In this document: positions 21,695 to 33,468 of the stretch, one piece after another
How positions within the stretch are numbered: position 1 is the stretch's first letter
How the letters are laid out: each line of letters opens with the position of its first letter
Origin: Babylonia areolata
Taxonomy: Eukaryota; Mollusca; Gastropoda; Neogastropoda; Buccinidae
Assembly: GCF_041734735.1 (NCBI RefSeq)
Contig: NC_134898.1
Span: 36,215,772-36,279,771, forward strand
Length of the DNA stretch: 64,000 nucleotides
Direction: 5' to 3'
The notes under the pieces: generated by a model
The model's input: the letters and a program-made list of their open reading frames with translations, nothing else
Database searches by the model: none
Told to the model about the DNA's origin: nothing
Position numbers and translations under genes: made by a program

Positions 21695-24617
21695 TTATCG
21701 CGGCCCCCACTTGATGTCCTTCATGCCCTGGAACTGTCGCTTCAGCTGCTGACCGTCTGCCCAGGGGGAGTCCATGTACGAGTCCTCCGCCTCCTTCTCC
21801 ATCCTCTGTCAAACACATTCAAGGTTTCATTTCCTTACACCCCTTTTGCTGTATCAAGGGTTACAAACAAAAGAACAACCAATGACTCAACTGCACTAAC
21901 AGCATTCATGTAGTGAATACAACGTAAAATTCTAAAAATGCTTACACAACATATTCAAAGCACACCCAAACAATCAATATGAAATCACTTACAAACATTT
22001 TGATGAAAGTAACGATAAAATCATCTCTCTCATTGGTATACTCATCGAAAGTAGTTCTATGAAGATGGGCTTGTCATTTGAATTGCAGTTATACTCTTTC
22101 AAACAATATTTTCCATCTTTATGAAATATGAAACTGAAAACAAAAGTTTTCTCGCATTTACAGATATCAGTCTACAAAAATTATATAAACTGACCTAAGA
22201 TGAAGACAAGTGTTTATAACTGTTTAATAATGACCATTCATACAATAAGCGGCAATAGTGAGTCCATAACACACTGTTAAATCAGATAAAGCATATAAGC
22301 TGTACATTATCTGTGTGTGTGTGTGTATGTGTACATGCGTGCGTGCGTGTGTGCGTGCGTGCGTGCGTGTGTTGTGATGAAGAAAAAACACTCACCTTCC
22401 ACTCTTCTTGCTTCTTGTAGTAGTGGGCCATCAGCTGTTTCTGGTCCTCCCCACTGATTGGGGCTTCCCTGGCTGGAGCACCCATGCCTTTCTGTGGACA
22501 TCACAAACATACAGAACATGGGTGAGAATGTCTGTGTTTCTATCCACATTAAGTGATGTTAGGCAAAGAAAACAAAAACAACCCCCCCCCCCCAACCCCT
22601 CCTCCACCCCCCCACCTGCCCCCCCAATAAAAACAGGGATGAGGAGGGGGAAGGGAAAGGGATAAAAACAATACTATTCACAACATTAACTTAACAACAA
22701 TGTGACAAAGAGAATAACTTACCAACTCTAAAACATAAAAAAAAAAAAAAATTAAAAAAAAAAAAGTTATAAAAAAAGTCTAAAAAAAAAAAAAAAAGAG
22801 AGTAAAAGTTAAAATTTAAAAAAAAATTAAAAGTTTATAACAACAAACCAATTAGACCATTTTACAAAGATCTCAAGGGGGAAAAAAATCAAACATATTC
22901 AGTGAAGATTTCTTGACCCCCCTCCCCCACCCCCTCCTCCCACCCCCTTAAAAAAATGTTAAGACAAAATGACAACACTGTACTATTTAACAATGATCTT
23001 TTAAAAAAATGAACAATAAAAGTGAAGAATCCAATCTTGCATCAGGAATGATGCTAGTACAGGTATATGACATTTTAGCATATCCCAAGTAAATATTTTA
23101 TCACTTCTTATAGAATTACCACACACACAGGAAACACTTTTTATGTATTTTGTCTTGAAACAGTTCAGTTTCCATCTACAGATCAATGACGCAATCAACC
23201 TTTTATTGTAAATGTGTTGTTCATGTTTGCTAACAATTCGGTAAATCATTTTATTTCTGCATGTAAATTTGAACAGCCTATTTCATTTGACTGAAATTCT
23301 GATTGCTGGATTTGTTCCACTATACTATAACATTCTTGCAATGAAAAAGGAAGAGATAAACATATTGTCTCAGCTGATCCCTTTGCTCCTTTTTCTGCTA
23401 ATAAATCAACCTTCTTATTATAAAAAAAAATAAATATATATTTTTTTTTTTTAAAGGCTGCGATGCAAAGGAATCAGGATAAAAGGAGTACCCCTCCATG
23501 AGAGTAAACGAATTAGATGTCTAATTTCAACAGTAATTTCAGGTCTAACTTTCAAGTGTAAGGATTTGATAGCATTCATAACTGTCTTGGAGTCAACACA
23601 AAAAGCAATCTGAGATATATTTTTTGAAAAATCAAGTAAAAAATACAATGCCATAAGTAATGCAACCAGTTCCACGGTAAGATTGACTTATTTTTTTCCA
23701 CCACATAAACCTTTTCTGTGTTTAGGCCAGGTATGATATATGAAGCACCTGCATTACTGTTGAATACAGAACCATCTGTAGGATGACAATAAATTCATGT
23801 TTTCAGTCTTTGTCACATTCATATAATCAATATCAAATCGGGCTCTCTTGAGTTCCCAAGTTTGAATATGGGATATAACAGACTGTTTGGCTATAATATG
23901 CTTCCAATTTTGATTAGAGCTTGTTATGCTTTTTTCTTATAGTGGCAGATGTGTATGTACTTATGGTCATATGAGAGGCTTTCTCCTAGCTCTTTTTGGA
24001 AAGTCAGTATCGGACTTGAGATTTAGTTCAGGTTTCAGATCATTTTCTACAGTAGAGCTTCTCAAGACAAATTTGGTGCACTGAAGGTTCCTGTGTTCTT
24101 CAAGTGGTAGTACCCCAGCCGCACTGTATGTTTTAATGCATAAAGCATGAACTGGTATACCAATTGCAAGCGTATGTCCTTTGCAGTCTCTACTTTGGAG
24201 TTTCTTCAATAAATATTTTGGGGCATTGAAAAATACTTCTTGGGCATAGGTTAATTTTGATCGAATGAGTGATGTAGACTGGCGCAAAAGTGTTAATCTA
24301 TATTGTCCCTAAGATTGCTTACTTATAACCTTTAAGAAGTTTTACATTTTTCTAGCTTTTGTTAGAATATTTTCTATCTGATAATTCCATTTAGTTTCGT
24401 TGTCAGTTTTCTCCAAGGAATTTCACTACCTTTCTATATTCAAGGGATGTATCATTTATTTCAAAGATAGGTTTTCATATTAATTTGGTGAGCGTGTGTA
24501 TGTCCGTGTGTGTGTGTGTGTGTATGTGTAAGGGGAGGGTGTTTCTGTGTCTGTGAGTGTGAGCACCAAGGCCTCTATGTGGACACAGGGACATCGCAAA
24601 GACATTGAACAAGGGTG

Positions 24618-24656
<39 letters not shown>

Positions 24657-24742
24657 GGGGAGGGTGTTTCTGTGTCTGTGAGTGTGAGCACCAAGGCCTC
24701 TATGTGGACACAGGGACATCGCAAAGACATTGAACGAGGGTG

Positions 24743-24787
<45 letters not shown>

Positions 24788-27700
24788 ATGTGTCTTTGTG
24801 TTTCAGTAACATATTCTATGCATTTAAAGACATCATCTTCATCTGCATTAAATCATCTGCCTTGAATCTGGTCCATCAAGACTATGTGATCATCGTTTCA
24901 GCAAGCTATAAATTAATTGTGATAAGATTTTATTCCAGTTTATTTGGCAGCTGGCCTTGACATACCATGTGGAATATCCATCATCTGAATAATGAAAGGG
25001 TGCATTTCTTTCTTTCTTTCTTTCATTTTTTTTTCTCTCCTCAGTGTATTTTCATGTGCATGTTGGATTTACATAATAAACAAATCGGGAATAACCCACT
25101 TACCTTCTGTAACTTGGCGACGATCTTGGTTTTCTCGTTTTTGCCAACAAAGTCCACCAGCTTCTTGCCTCTGATCATCTCCTTCCCTGCCCACCACAGG
25201 GAAGCGCTGGCTTCCTCTATCACCTCCAGGGACGCCTGGGGACGACAACACAGGTCACAGGGCTCATGTTCAGTTTACTTCACTCAACCAAAAACAACAA
25301 CAAAAAACAAAACAAAGATGCCTATTTCTGTGTTCACTCAAAGAGCAATTCTTCACTGCACTCTCTCTCTATACACATGCACACACACACAATTATATAC
25401 ACACACACACTCTCTCTTACACACACATACATACACGAATATATACACACACTGATGATGCGCATAAAATGAATCAACTGCCAAATCGATGGGAACATAC
25501 AGAAATTTTGTAGTGTATAATATTCTTCACTACTTGGAAATAAAAAACATACATATCATAACGAATTTACCAAACGAAAGACTAGTTAACAACCGGATAA
25601 CCATAGCTAGCTGAACTGCAACAGGTGTTTTTCTCCATCGTTTGAAGTGTTATGGCAAGCACGCAGTTTGAATTTGCATTGTATTGTATTGTAACAACAG
25701 ATTTCTCTGTGTCTAACTGTACAGTCTACACAAAACTGACAAAATTTGTCATGGGAGAAGCCTGACTTTAATACATCATTACCAACTACCTATATAAAGA
25801 AATATTTACACTCTCTCTCTCACTCACTCACACACTCTCTCTCACACATGCAAGCATATATACACACACATGCGCGCGCACACACACACACACATGTGCG
25901 CACACACACACACACACACATTCACACACATTCACACACACACACACACACATGCAAGATTCTCAGCCCATCACCTGACCTGCTTGCCAGACAGGTCCTC
26001 TGTGTTTTCAAACTCATTGCGGATGGGGTCATGGGGAGGAAGACCCATGGGATAGACGATCATGACGGCGCCACGAAGCATGTCCAACGCTTCCTTCACT
26101 GTCGCCTGGGTGACCAGTGCGTTGGCCTCCACTTTTTTCTGCACAAATGCTGCTGTCTTGTACATGGTATCAACTGTCACCATGTTCTAAATTCAAATAC
26201 CCATTTTTGAAAGGTCAACAATACATGTCAGAGAACACAAGAAAAATCGAGCAAGTCTCACTTGTGAAAAGTTCAGTTCAGATATCATTAGCTCCAGCAG
26301 ATTTGACACAAAATGAAAATGGTTGATCACTCCACATGTTTCACGTTTTGATCTGGAATGAAACATACCTTTCTCCTTCACTGTCTAATACCTCCTGCAA
26401 GGACTCACTCACTGCAAAAAGTTAGTTCATTCGCTCAGTCTATGAACAGCTTCCCTGGTACTCCTACTGTGAAAGATAATAAAGCCCATCCTACATGCAC
26501 AAAACAAAGCATTTAACCCTTTCGCTGCCAGGAAAATAAGATTTAAGTGAAATCTATTTGCCAGGGTTTTTTCACAAAAAACGGGTATAAATTTTCAAAA
26601 AATTCTGTGCTCTTTGTTATTGGAGAAAGACCCATAAAAGTATATATTTTCTGAAAGGTAAATGAATAAAGAATACAAAACACATGCTGTTTTCCCATTT
26701 TATATATTTTTAGTGACATGCTGTTGTTTTGAAATCAGTGTTTTGTTTTTTGTCACATTTTCAACTTGTTCATTACAAACATTAGTCAGGTAATTTGCAC
26801 AAAAACATCATATTTTCTGGACGACTGGATATCTGCAAACACAAAATCATACTAGAACAACCACAATATATATATATATTTTTTAAGAGATAGATACACA
26901 ATACATTGTGACTTCTCCAAGTGATAAGATGGATGTGAGGCCACGCCCCCTCAGTCTCCACCCCCCTCCTCCTCACCCCTCTCACACGGTCACTTGATTC
27001 AGTTGTCATCAGACCGCGTTGGCTGCGTGCCACGACTATCGCTCTGCTGCTAATTCGGTCATCTGTCGTCTGCTAAGATCTGTACAGCCGGCATCACTCA
27101 CTGACAGTCGCATCGTGGCCACTCTCTTCATTATTCATTTATTTTCTATCAGATCGTCCTATAAATGTTCATCTCTATCTTCTTCGAATTTACGCTTCAA
27201 TTCTTTCTGAGCATCAGCGAAAGAAAGAAATCATGGTTGATTTAGTTCGTCACGATCGCATGTCTTGAGCACGGCGTCAGTCCGACATTTTGTTGAGCGA
27301 GCGAGGAGAGAAGTCAGGCAAACACTTGGACAGTGACCCAACCAAAACGTTCAAATAAAGGACTGCTTCATGACGTAGATGGGGTTTCTAGCTATGAATA
27401 GAATCTAGAGAGATTCCCCAGGCTAAAGCTACCACTATTTTTGCCAAGGAAGTGAATGCAAACCAGGGAAAAGTCAGAATATTTCGATGACGAGTTATCT
27501 TGTCATGCAGGCAGCGAAGCATACATGCTTGCCATGACGAGTTATCTCGTCATGCAGGCAGCCTAGGGGTTAACTGGACATGGCCTTTCTTAAAATACAC
27601 CTCTTTACAAGGATTTCTCTACAGTGAACTTTTTTATGTTGGAGCTACATCACATTACCCCCCATAAAACTCAAGATAAAATACAATATCATGACAATGG

Positions 27701-30700
27701 TTTACAGCAAAGCTGTCTACCTTTGAGATAAGGTCTTTTGCCTCTTGTATCGTCTTCTTGAGCACGTCTTTCATCTTGTCATTGGGAGCTGAAACAAAAT
27801 GTTCAACATGTTCCATGTCAGCCTTTAATGCAAGACATCTTCATTCTTTTAAAACTAGCTGAAACAATATTTTCAACATGTCCCATGTCAGATATTAATG
27901 CAAGACATCCAAAAATTCTTTTAAACTTAAAATGTAACATACAATTCAGTGATACCCCTAATTTCAAAGTTATCAAATCTCTTAACTTCACTGAACAGTT
28001 ACGCAAATGTGGTGACAAACATGCACACAATTCATAAACAGACACAAAGAGAGAAAAAAAAAGGTTTCTGGATGCATGAACAGATGCTGATAAACAGTCA
28101 GACAAATGCATGAAATCAACTGAAAGACCCTGAATGTAATTTTTCACCCTGGGATGGGAGAGAGGAACACTATTTCCCTTCCATCTTTCTCTTCATTTCC
28201 TTCACCACTTATCCATCAATTGTACTATCACTGCCATTCACTGTCAACATTCTAATCACGAAACAGAACTGCAGAACACTTGATAATGAACCAATCTCAA
28301 ACAGGTGGGACAGCCAGATGGTTAAAGCATTGGATTTTCAATTCAGGGTCCAGGGTTTGACAAAATACACATGCAAACTAATGTTTTGGTTGCTCTAGCA
28401 TATTTGCATATATGGAGTTTGATACATCTTAGTTGATTACCAGTACTACTAGTAAGTAGAAGCCAAGGTCACACACATGATCAGAGGTGGTGGTGGTTTC
28501 ATAACTGCAGGTGCTTTGGGAACAGCCCCAACATAGATACATTCATGAATTACTTTCATGCAGCACTTGAACCATAACAACAACAAAGCTTATTCACTCA
28601 AACTGTTATCTCACTGAATCTTTCCACAACACACACAAATACACACACACGCATACACACACAGCCTCACACACAGGACTCACCCTGGCCATTGCGACAG
28701 CCGACAGTGTCTTTCTTGAACTTGGCTCCACCCTGTGGGACACACTTCTCCCCCCACTCGTCTTTCAGCTTCAGCTCCTCCACCTGTTCGTCCGTCAGTC
28801 CCTGCATGTTGGGGGGCAGGGTCACACCATGCTCCGCCAGCTGCTCCATCTCTGCAGTTATAATAATAATAATAATAGTAGATTGTACTTATATGGTGCA
28901 AACTCCCCATATAATGGGATCTAAGTGCCTTATATGAAACAAAACATAATTATACAATAGTGCATGATAGAATACATATGCACATGAAAAATAACAACAA
29001 ATATATGTGTATCTATACACCAAGACAATACTACACATTGCAGGTATGAACAATCACACACAGCCACAGCCACAAATACTCTACACATGCACACACACAT
29101 ATGCTCACACAAACACAAACACCAACCTACAGATACACACACACCACACAATGATTTCAGTAGAGGCTAAAGAGAAGGGTGGGTAGGAGGTGGAAGAAAG
29201 CAGACAATTAGCTATGCTTCATCAGTACAGGCACAACAATCAAAGGCTCTTCATTCATCACATTATTATAGAAAGATTTGTACTTCTTGTAGCAAAAACA
29301 GAACTGGCACAATTCTCAAGCAACACTTTTCACGGGCAGTTTTTCCTGACAGACAATTCTTTCACCACAATGTCACATTTCAGCACCAGCTAGGCAGTGC
29401 ACCTACATTGCTGAAATGCGACAAGATCATGGGTTGGTTATTCACAAGCCTACCGCTCTTAATTTTTGGTGGTAGGATTCACCAAATTTCATTCACATCA
29501 CAGGGGAATCCATAGCTATTCTTAGATGCCATCTTTTCTGTGCTTCTGGCACCAGGGAGCGTTTCACTCTAAACTGACTGGCGGTGAAAGGTAAGTCCTG
29601 TTCTATCTTCTTCATGTCCTTCTACTGCAATCATGGGCTGCCGCTCCTTCATTCACTTGTATACAAGTAAGTACGAGTGGGCTCTTAGGTGCATGCTGTC
29701 ATGATAACTCCTGTTTGAATGGCAAAAAAGGACTGGCACAATTCTCAAGCAACACTTCTCACAGGCAGTCTTTCCTGTCAGATTGTAAGTCCTGTTCTAT
29801 CTTTTCTTCTTCTGCAATCGTGAGCTGCCATCCCTTCATTCACTTGTATATAAGTATGTATGAATGGGATCTTAGGTGCATGCTGTCATAATAACTCCTG
29901 TTTGAGTGGCAAAAAAGCACTGGCACAATTCGATCTGAAGCAACACTTTTCACAGGTAGTCTTTCATGACAGACAGTAACTCCTTTTTGAGTAGAAAAAA
30001 TAACCGGCACAATCCTTCAGCAACACTTTTCACAGGCAGTCTTTCATGATAGACAGTAACTGAGTAAGTCTTGTTCTATCTTCCCCTTCTTCTGCATTCA
30101 TGGACTGCAACTCCTTCATTCACTTGTATACATGAACAAGTGGGCTCTTATGAACATGATTGCTTTTTTACCCTGCCATGTAGACAGCCATACTTCATTC
30201 ACAGGGTGTGCATGCTGGGTGTGTTCTTGTTTTCATAACCTATCGAAACCTGATAGTGATACACAGGATCTTTATCATGCACATTTGATCTTCTGCATGC
30301 ATATACACACAAGGGGGGTTCAGGCACTAGCGCTGTTGTTTCAAGACACTAGAGCAAGATTGTGCTTTGCCATCTGCCATCTTACAATTTTCTCTGACAG
30401 AGGTTCAAACAATGATATCCAGTAACTGCCATACAGAGCATGACTGGCTGTTGCGCCTCACTGACAATGTAAGTAGACACATCAAGCTTTCTGACTGGAG
30501 GCTACTGGGACACATCAACTTTAACATATAACTGTGAAAAATCCTGAAATAAAGCGGAGGTATGTACATCATGGGGCAAATAGCGAAGCATTGTTGCTTA
30601 TAAATATGTCACGAGGCATTGACTAGGTTAATACAAAACACACATATATCAACATTCTCTCTCTCTCTCAAACAGACACACACACACATGACATATCCAC

Positions 30701-30947
30701 ATATGACATATATTTCTAAATACACACACACACACATACACACACATACATGATCTAACCATACCAAAGAAATTTAAATAATTTACCCATACAATCTTGA
30801 TATCTTACCAGCACAAATTCTGTGAACTTTCAGGCGACCATTGTAGATGGCAGTGATGTCTGGTAGAAGAGTGTCCATGGGAGTATCTGTGACGGTCTCG
30901 TACAGAAACTGTGACTCATCCCCATGTTTGATGTGCAACTTCACCAT
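21695..30947 (-). CDS. CFAP298: Cilia and flagella associated protein 298 (C21orf59/Kurly)
   Basis: Cytoplasmic dynein-arm assembly and cilia-polarity factor. Coding exons: 30947-30809, 28851-28684, 27788-27721, 26138-25980, 25235-25104, 22491-22396, 21805-21695. All junctions are GT-AG in consistent phase, totalling 873 nt and 290 aa, the length I recall for the human protein. Diagnostic stretches include [93 protein letters not shown] and a C-terminal DIKWGPR. For the exon starting at 26138 I chose the acceptor giving ISK|KKVEA because it matches the family; an AG at about 26190 would instead add about 17 residues. The start is MVKLH, as in vertebrate MVLLH; a leading exon at 32596-32545 reads into it in frame and may add 30 residues. 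Introns hold LINE, SINE and piggyBac-like insertions. Confidence 0.95.
23010..24480 (-). mobile_element. LINE 3' half with RNase H-like domain, in a CFAP298 intron
   Basis: Minus strand, 5' to 3': [59 protein letters not shown] and FPKRARRK (24287-23967). Then an RNase H-like part with [12 protein letters not shown] and [17 protein letters not shown] (23675-23451), and a C-terminal [17 protein letters not shown] finger (23249-23001). A poly-A/T run and several stops interrupt it. The RNase H suggests an I-group LINE; dead copy. Confidence 0.8.
24500..24790. repeat. 130-bp tandem duplication bounded by (GT)n
   Basis: AAGGGGAGGGTGTTTCTGTG through CATTGAAC(A/G)AGGGTGATTTTG occurs twice (24531-24616 and 24655-24744), each followed by a (GT)n run. 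Confidence 0.9.
26513..27573. mobile_element. TTAA-flanked piggyBac-like non-autonomous element in a CFAP298 intron
   Basis: TTAA at 26513-26516 and 27570-27573 flank about 1053 bp. Inward ends are CCCTTTCGCTGCCAGG and CCCCTAGGCTGCCTGC. The right end has a subterminal palindrome around CATGACGAGTTATC (27534-27555) and a second half-copy at 27486-27507. A decayed minus-strand piece resembling [20 protein letters not shown] (about 27237-27170) may be a transposase remnant. It could also be two adjacent elements. Confidence 0.55.
28855..28945 (-). mobile_element. Retroelement 3' tail fragment abutting a CFAP298 splice acceptor
   Basis: The minus strand reads CACTTAGATCCCATTATATG, CACCATATAAGTACAATCTA, then (CTATTATT)-type (ATT)n and AACTGCAG, the acceptor of the exon starting at 28851. 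Its layout (short body plus ATT tail) matches other pieces at 9120-9175, 52383-52520 and 57335-57431. Confidence 0.5.
29300..30085. repeat. Tandem array of about 190-bp units carrying SINE B pieces
   Basis: ACTGGCACAATTCTCAAGCA and CAGGCAGTCTTTCCTGTCAG recur at about 29304, 29731, 29918 and 30003. A SINE B end in reverse (ATCGTGAGCTGCCATCCCTT and variants, with ACTTGTATA) recurs at 29640, 29820 and 30100. Some units are shortened. Intronic in CFAP298. Confidence 0.75.
30070..30335 (-). mobile_element. SINE family B copy
   Basis: Reverse complement of the body seen at 52960-53310: CAGAAGATCAAATGTGCATG, GATAAAGATCCTGTGTATCA, AGCATGCACACCCTGTGAAT, TATGGCTGTCTACATGGCAG and GTGAATGAAGGAGTTGCAGT. 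Intronic in CFAP298. Confidence 0.7.
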
Positions 30948-31229
30948 TGTGACTGGTGTATCAAAGCTGATGCAAGGTTTGCAACCTGTTTGGAAAACAG
31001 TTCAGTGATCATTTGTTATCACATAAATAAGTTCGTGGCAAACTTTGGATGTTAATAACTGTAACACACATAAACAGGAGGAAAAAAAAATAGCCAGCTT
31101 CCACACAAACTTCAATTTACAATACAGAAACAAACAAATTAGTATCATTCCAGTTTACAAGTATTTCAAACATACCATGTTGCCTGTGAGTTTTTCAGTT
31201 TATGAGTATATCAAGACATAAAGGAACTT

Positions 31230-31891
31230 GAATAAATATCATCATATCATGTGTCAGGGCTTTTAGGCTTTATCAGCCTTTTGCCTGGTCATTAGGACTT
31301 TTTAATTATCATTTTTTTTAATATAACTTTTTATAAGGGTGCACAATTAGCGAATTACAAATGTTATGGCTAGCTAATTTACTTAGAAGCCATAATCCTT
31401 CTAGTGTTTATTTAATAAATTCTTATAAAAGGTGTTCCTGCAGTGACAATGTTACTGGGCGGATTATTCCAGATCAACAACCCTGTTAGTAAAAACGTGT
31501 GAAAAAATGTTAAACTGTTTGCTTTCACTAGTTTTAGTGGGTGTCCCCTGGTATGATTACTGTCCTTTAGACTGAAAAGATTTTGTGTTGTGCTCTGATT
31601 ATGATGTCCATGTAGAATTTTATATGTATCAATCATATCACCCCTTAACCTATGGTATTCCAGGCTTGGGATTTTCAGACTGGTTAGTCTCTCTGCATAG
31701 GACATATTCCTATCCCTATAGTTTGCTTGGTAAATCTTCTTTGTACATTTTCAATCAAGTCAATATGTTTTCTAAAGTAGGGGGACCACACCACATTATC
31801 ATACTTCAGGATTGGTCTTACTAATGATTTAAACCATGGTACCATGACATCTTTATTTTCCTACTGGATAAAATGGGTGATTATGCTTGCT

Positions 31892-31927
<36 letters not shown>

Positions 31928-32155
31928 GGTAGCATTAATGTGCTGTTCAAAAGATAGATTTTTATCCACCAAAATTCCAAATTCCTGTTCTCACTCAGTT
32001 TCTTCTGTATGATCAGAGTTGATATGATGAGTGTATTTTGGGTTATCTTTACCAACATGAAGTACTTTACATTTTTTATTGTTAAACTTGATTTGCTATG
32101 TCTCTGTCCATTTGACTAGTTCGTACTTTATTGGTGCAGAATTTTTTTTTTCTTA
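31230..32155 (-). mobile_element. LINE fragment (CR1-like C-terminal region) in the first CFAP298 introns
   Basis: The minus strand has DKNLSFEQHINATV (about 31990-31925), then AERLTSLKIPSLEYHRLRGD, MIDTYKILHG and GHPLKLVKANSLTFFHTFLL (31705-31412). This is the typical segment between RT and the 3' end of CR1-like LINEs. A 30-bp homopolymer has expanded inside the frame. Confidence 0.8.
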
Positions 32156-32349
32156 ATTATTCATTCATTATATGATTGACATTCAAAAACAAAAGAGATA
32201 TGATTTTTTTTACATTCCATAGTTTTACTAAACAACTGGCAACATGTAAGTTATTTTAACACATGATTGAAACTTCCCTTCACATTGAGAACAGATGAAA
32301 AAGAGACACGTTTTCCCCCGCACACTTTTACTGTTTACTTGGTAAAGTT

Positions 32350-32380
<31 letters not shown>

Positions 32381-32544
32381 CACAAAACACGATCATGAAC
32401 ACTCTGGAACAGTCCAAACGCTGAAAATCAGAAAGCATTCAATTTTTGAATCACAGTTTATCCGAATATCATTTATCACTGTATAAACTGACAGGACGTA
32501 GCTAGTCCTAGAACAGACCACAGAATGAAGCGTTATATATTCAC

Positions 32545-32596
32545 CTACGTTTGGAAAGATAAAACCGTCCTCTCTTGCAAAGACAGGATCTGGCAT
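32545..32596 (-). CDS. CFAP298: First exon of CFAP298; in-frame ATG gives an optional N-terminal extension
   Basis: An ATG at 32596 opens MPDPVFAREDGFIFPNV and ends in a GTAG|GTGAAT donor, phase 1. Spliced to the acceptor ending at 30986 (AAACAG, exon from 30985), it continues GCKPCISFDTPVT directly into the conserved [11 protein letters not shown] start without a stop. So the transcript could make a 320-aa protein instead of the canonical 290 aa. The joined exon is well supported as transcribed sequence; whether the extension is translated or is 5' leader cannot be told from the DNA. Confidence 0.65.
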
Positions 32597-32607
32597 GCGT
32601 TGCTCAA

Positions 32608-32654
32608 ACCGGAAGTACTCTCTGCATTACTTCGCAGTGACGTTTCTTAGCAAC
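32608..32654 (-). promoter_or_regulatory. CFAP298 core promoter cluster: ETS-like, CRE-like and X-box-like sites
   Basis: Immediately 5' of the first CFAP298 exon are ACCGGAAGT (32608-32616, ETS consensus), TGACGT (32638-32643, CRE half-site) and GTTTCTTAGCAAC (32642-32654). The last resembles the RFX X-box (GTNRCC-N0-3-RGYAAC), with a perfect AGCAAC right half and a degenerate left half. X-boxes close to the start codon are a hallmark of ciliary genes, which agrees with the CFAP298 call. The site lies 46 bp 5' of the upstream ATG. Confidence 0.6.
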
Positions 32655-32699
32655 AAGGAAATAGTTTGGTTGAGGGTCGGGAGGAGGAGAGAGGGGTAT

Positions 32700-33436
32700 A
32701 GTACGTGTGTTCGTGTTTTTGAACTTGAACTATACGATGTTTTAGGTCTGGAAGACCTGTTCATCGTTTTTTGCGGAAGAGCAGAAAAAAAACAAGAAAA
32801 AAAGAAGCAAATAAAACAAAATATGAATTAGTTCAGTTTAGAGGTAAATATTTATCAACCAGAACCTGTACGGCCTGGTTTCTTTTACGTCTGTAGCGTT
32901 ATATGTTTGTGTTGCTGACATCGTTGAACGAAATATACGTCAAGGTGCTGTTACTTTCGATTTCAAGTGTTGCATTATATTGATGACGGCTTCAAAGGAG
33001 AGTATATTGCGTCATTAATATACCTCATTATGACCACAGCAGTGCAAGATAGCCTAAGGATGAGATCAGAATGACCAATTATGTTTCAAATGATAACATG
33101 TTCCATATAAAATTGTTGTGTTTTTTGTTGTTGATTTTTTGTGGCTTTATTTTTTTTGCACTTTACATAGGCATGGCTCAGGTGCAGTGTGCATTTCTCC
33201 CCTTACTCAGCCAGTGAGAGTGTGTCAATACTCCCCCCGATCCTCCACCTGCCCAATACTCCCACTCAGAAAGATTAAAAAATAGTTTGTTTTTAACACC
33301 TTTTTTTTGTTTCTATGGTGTGTGTAAAGGATGTATGCATGTATTGTTTCAATGCCACCAGGAGGCACATGAAATAAATTTCTTGCCTCTTGAAAACTGT
33401 ATACACCCACAACGTACAGCAAAGAATTATTCCTTC

Positions 33437-33468
<32 letters not shown>

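Noticed and set aside
26139-26183. Extended CFAP298 exon including [15 protein letters not shown]
   Set aside because: Joining ISK directly to KKVEANALV reproduces the family alignment and the 290-aa length; the extra residues are absent from the human protein as I recall it.
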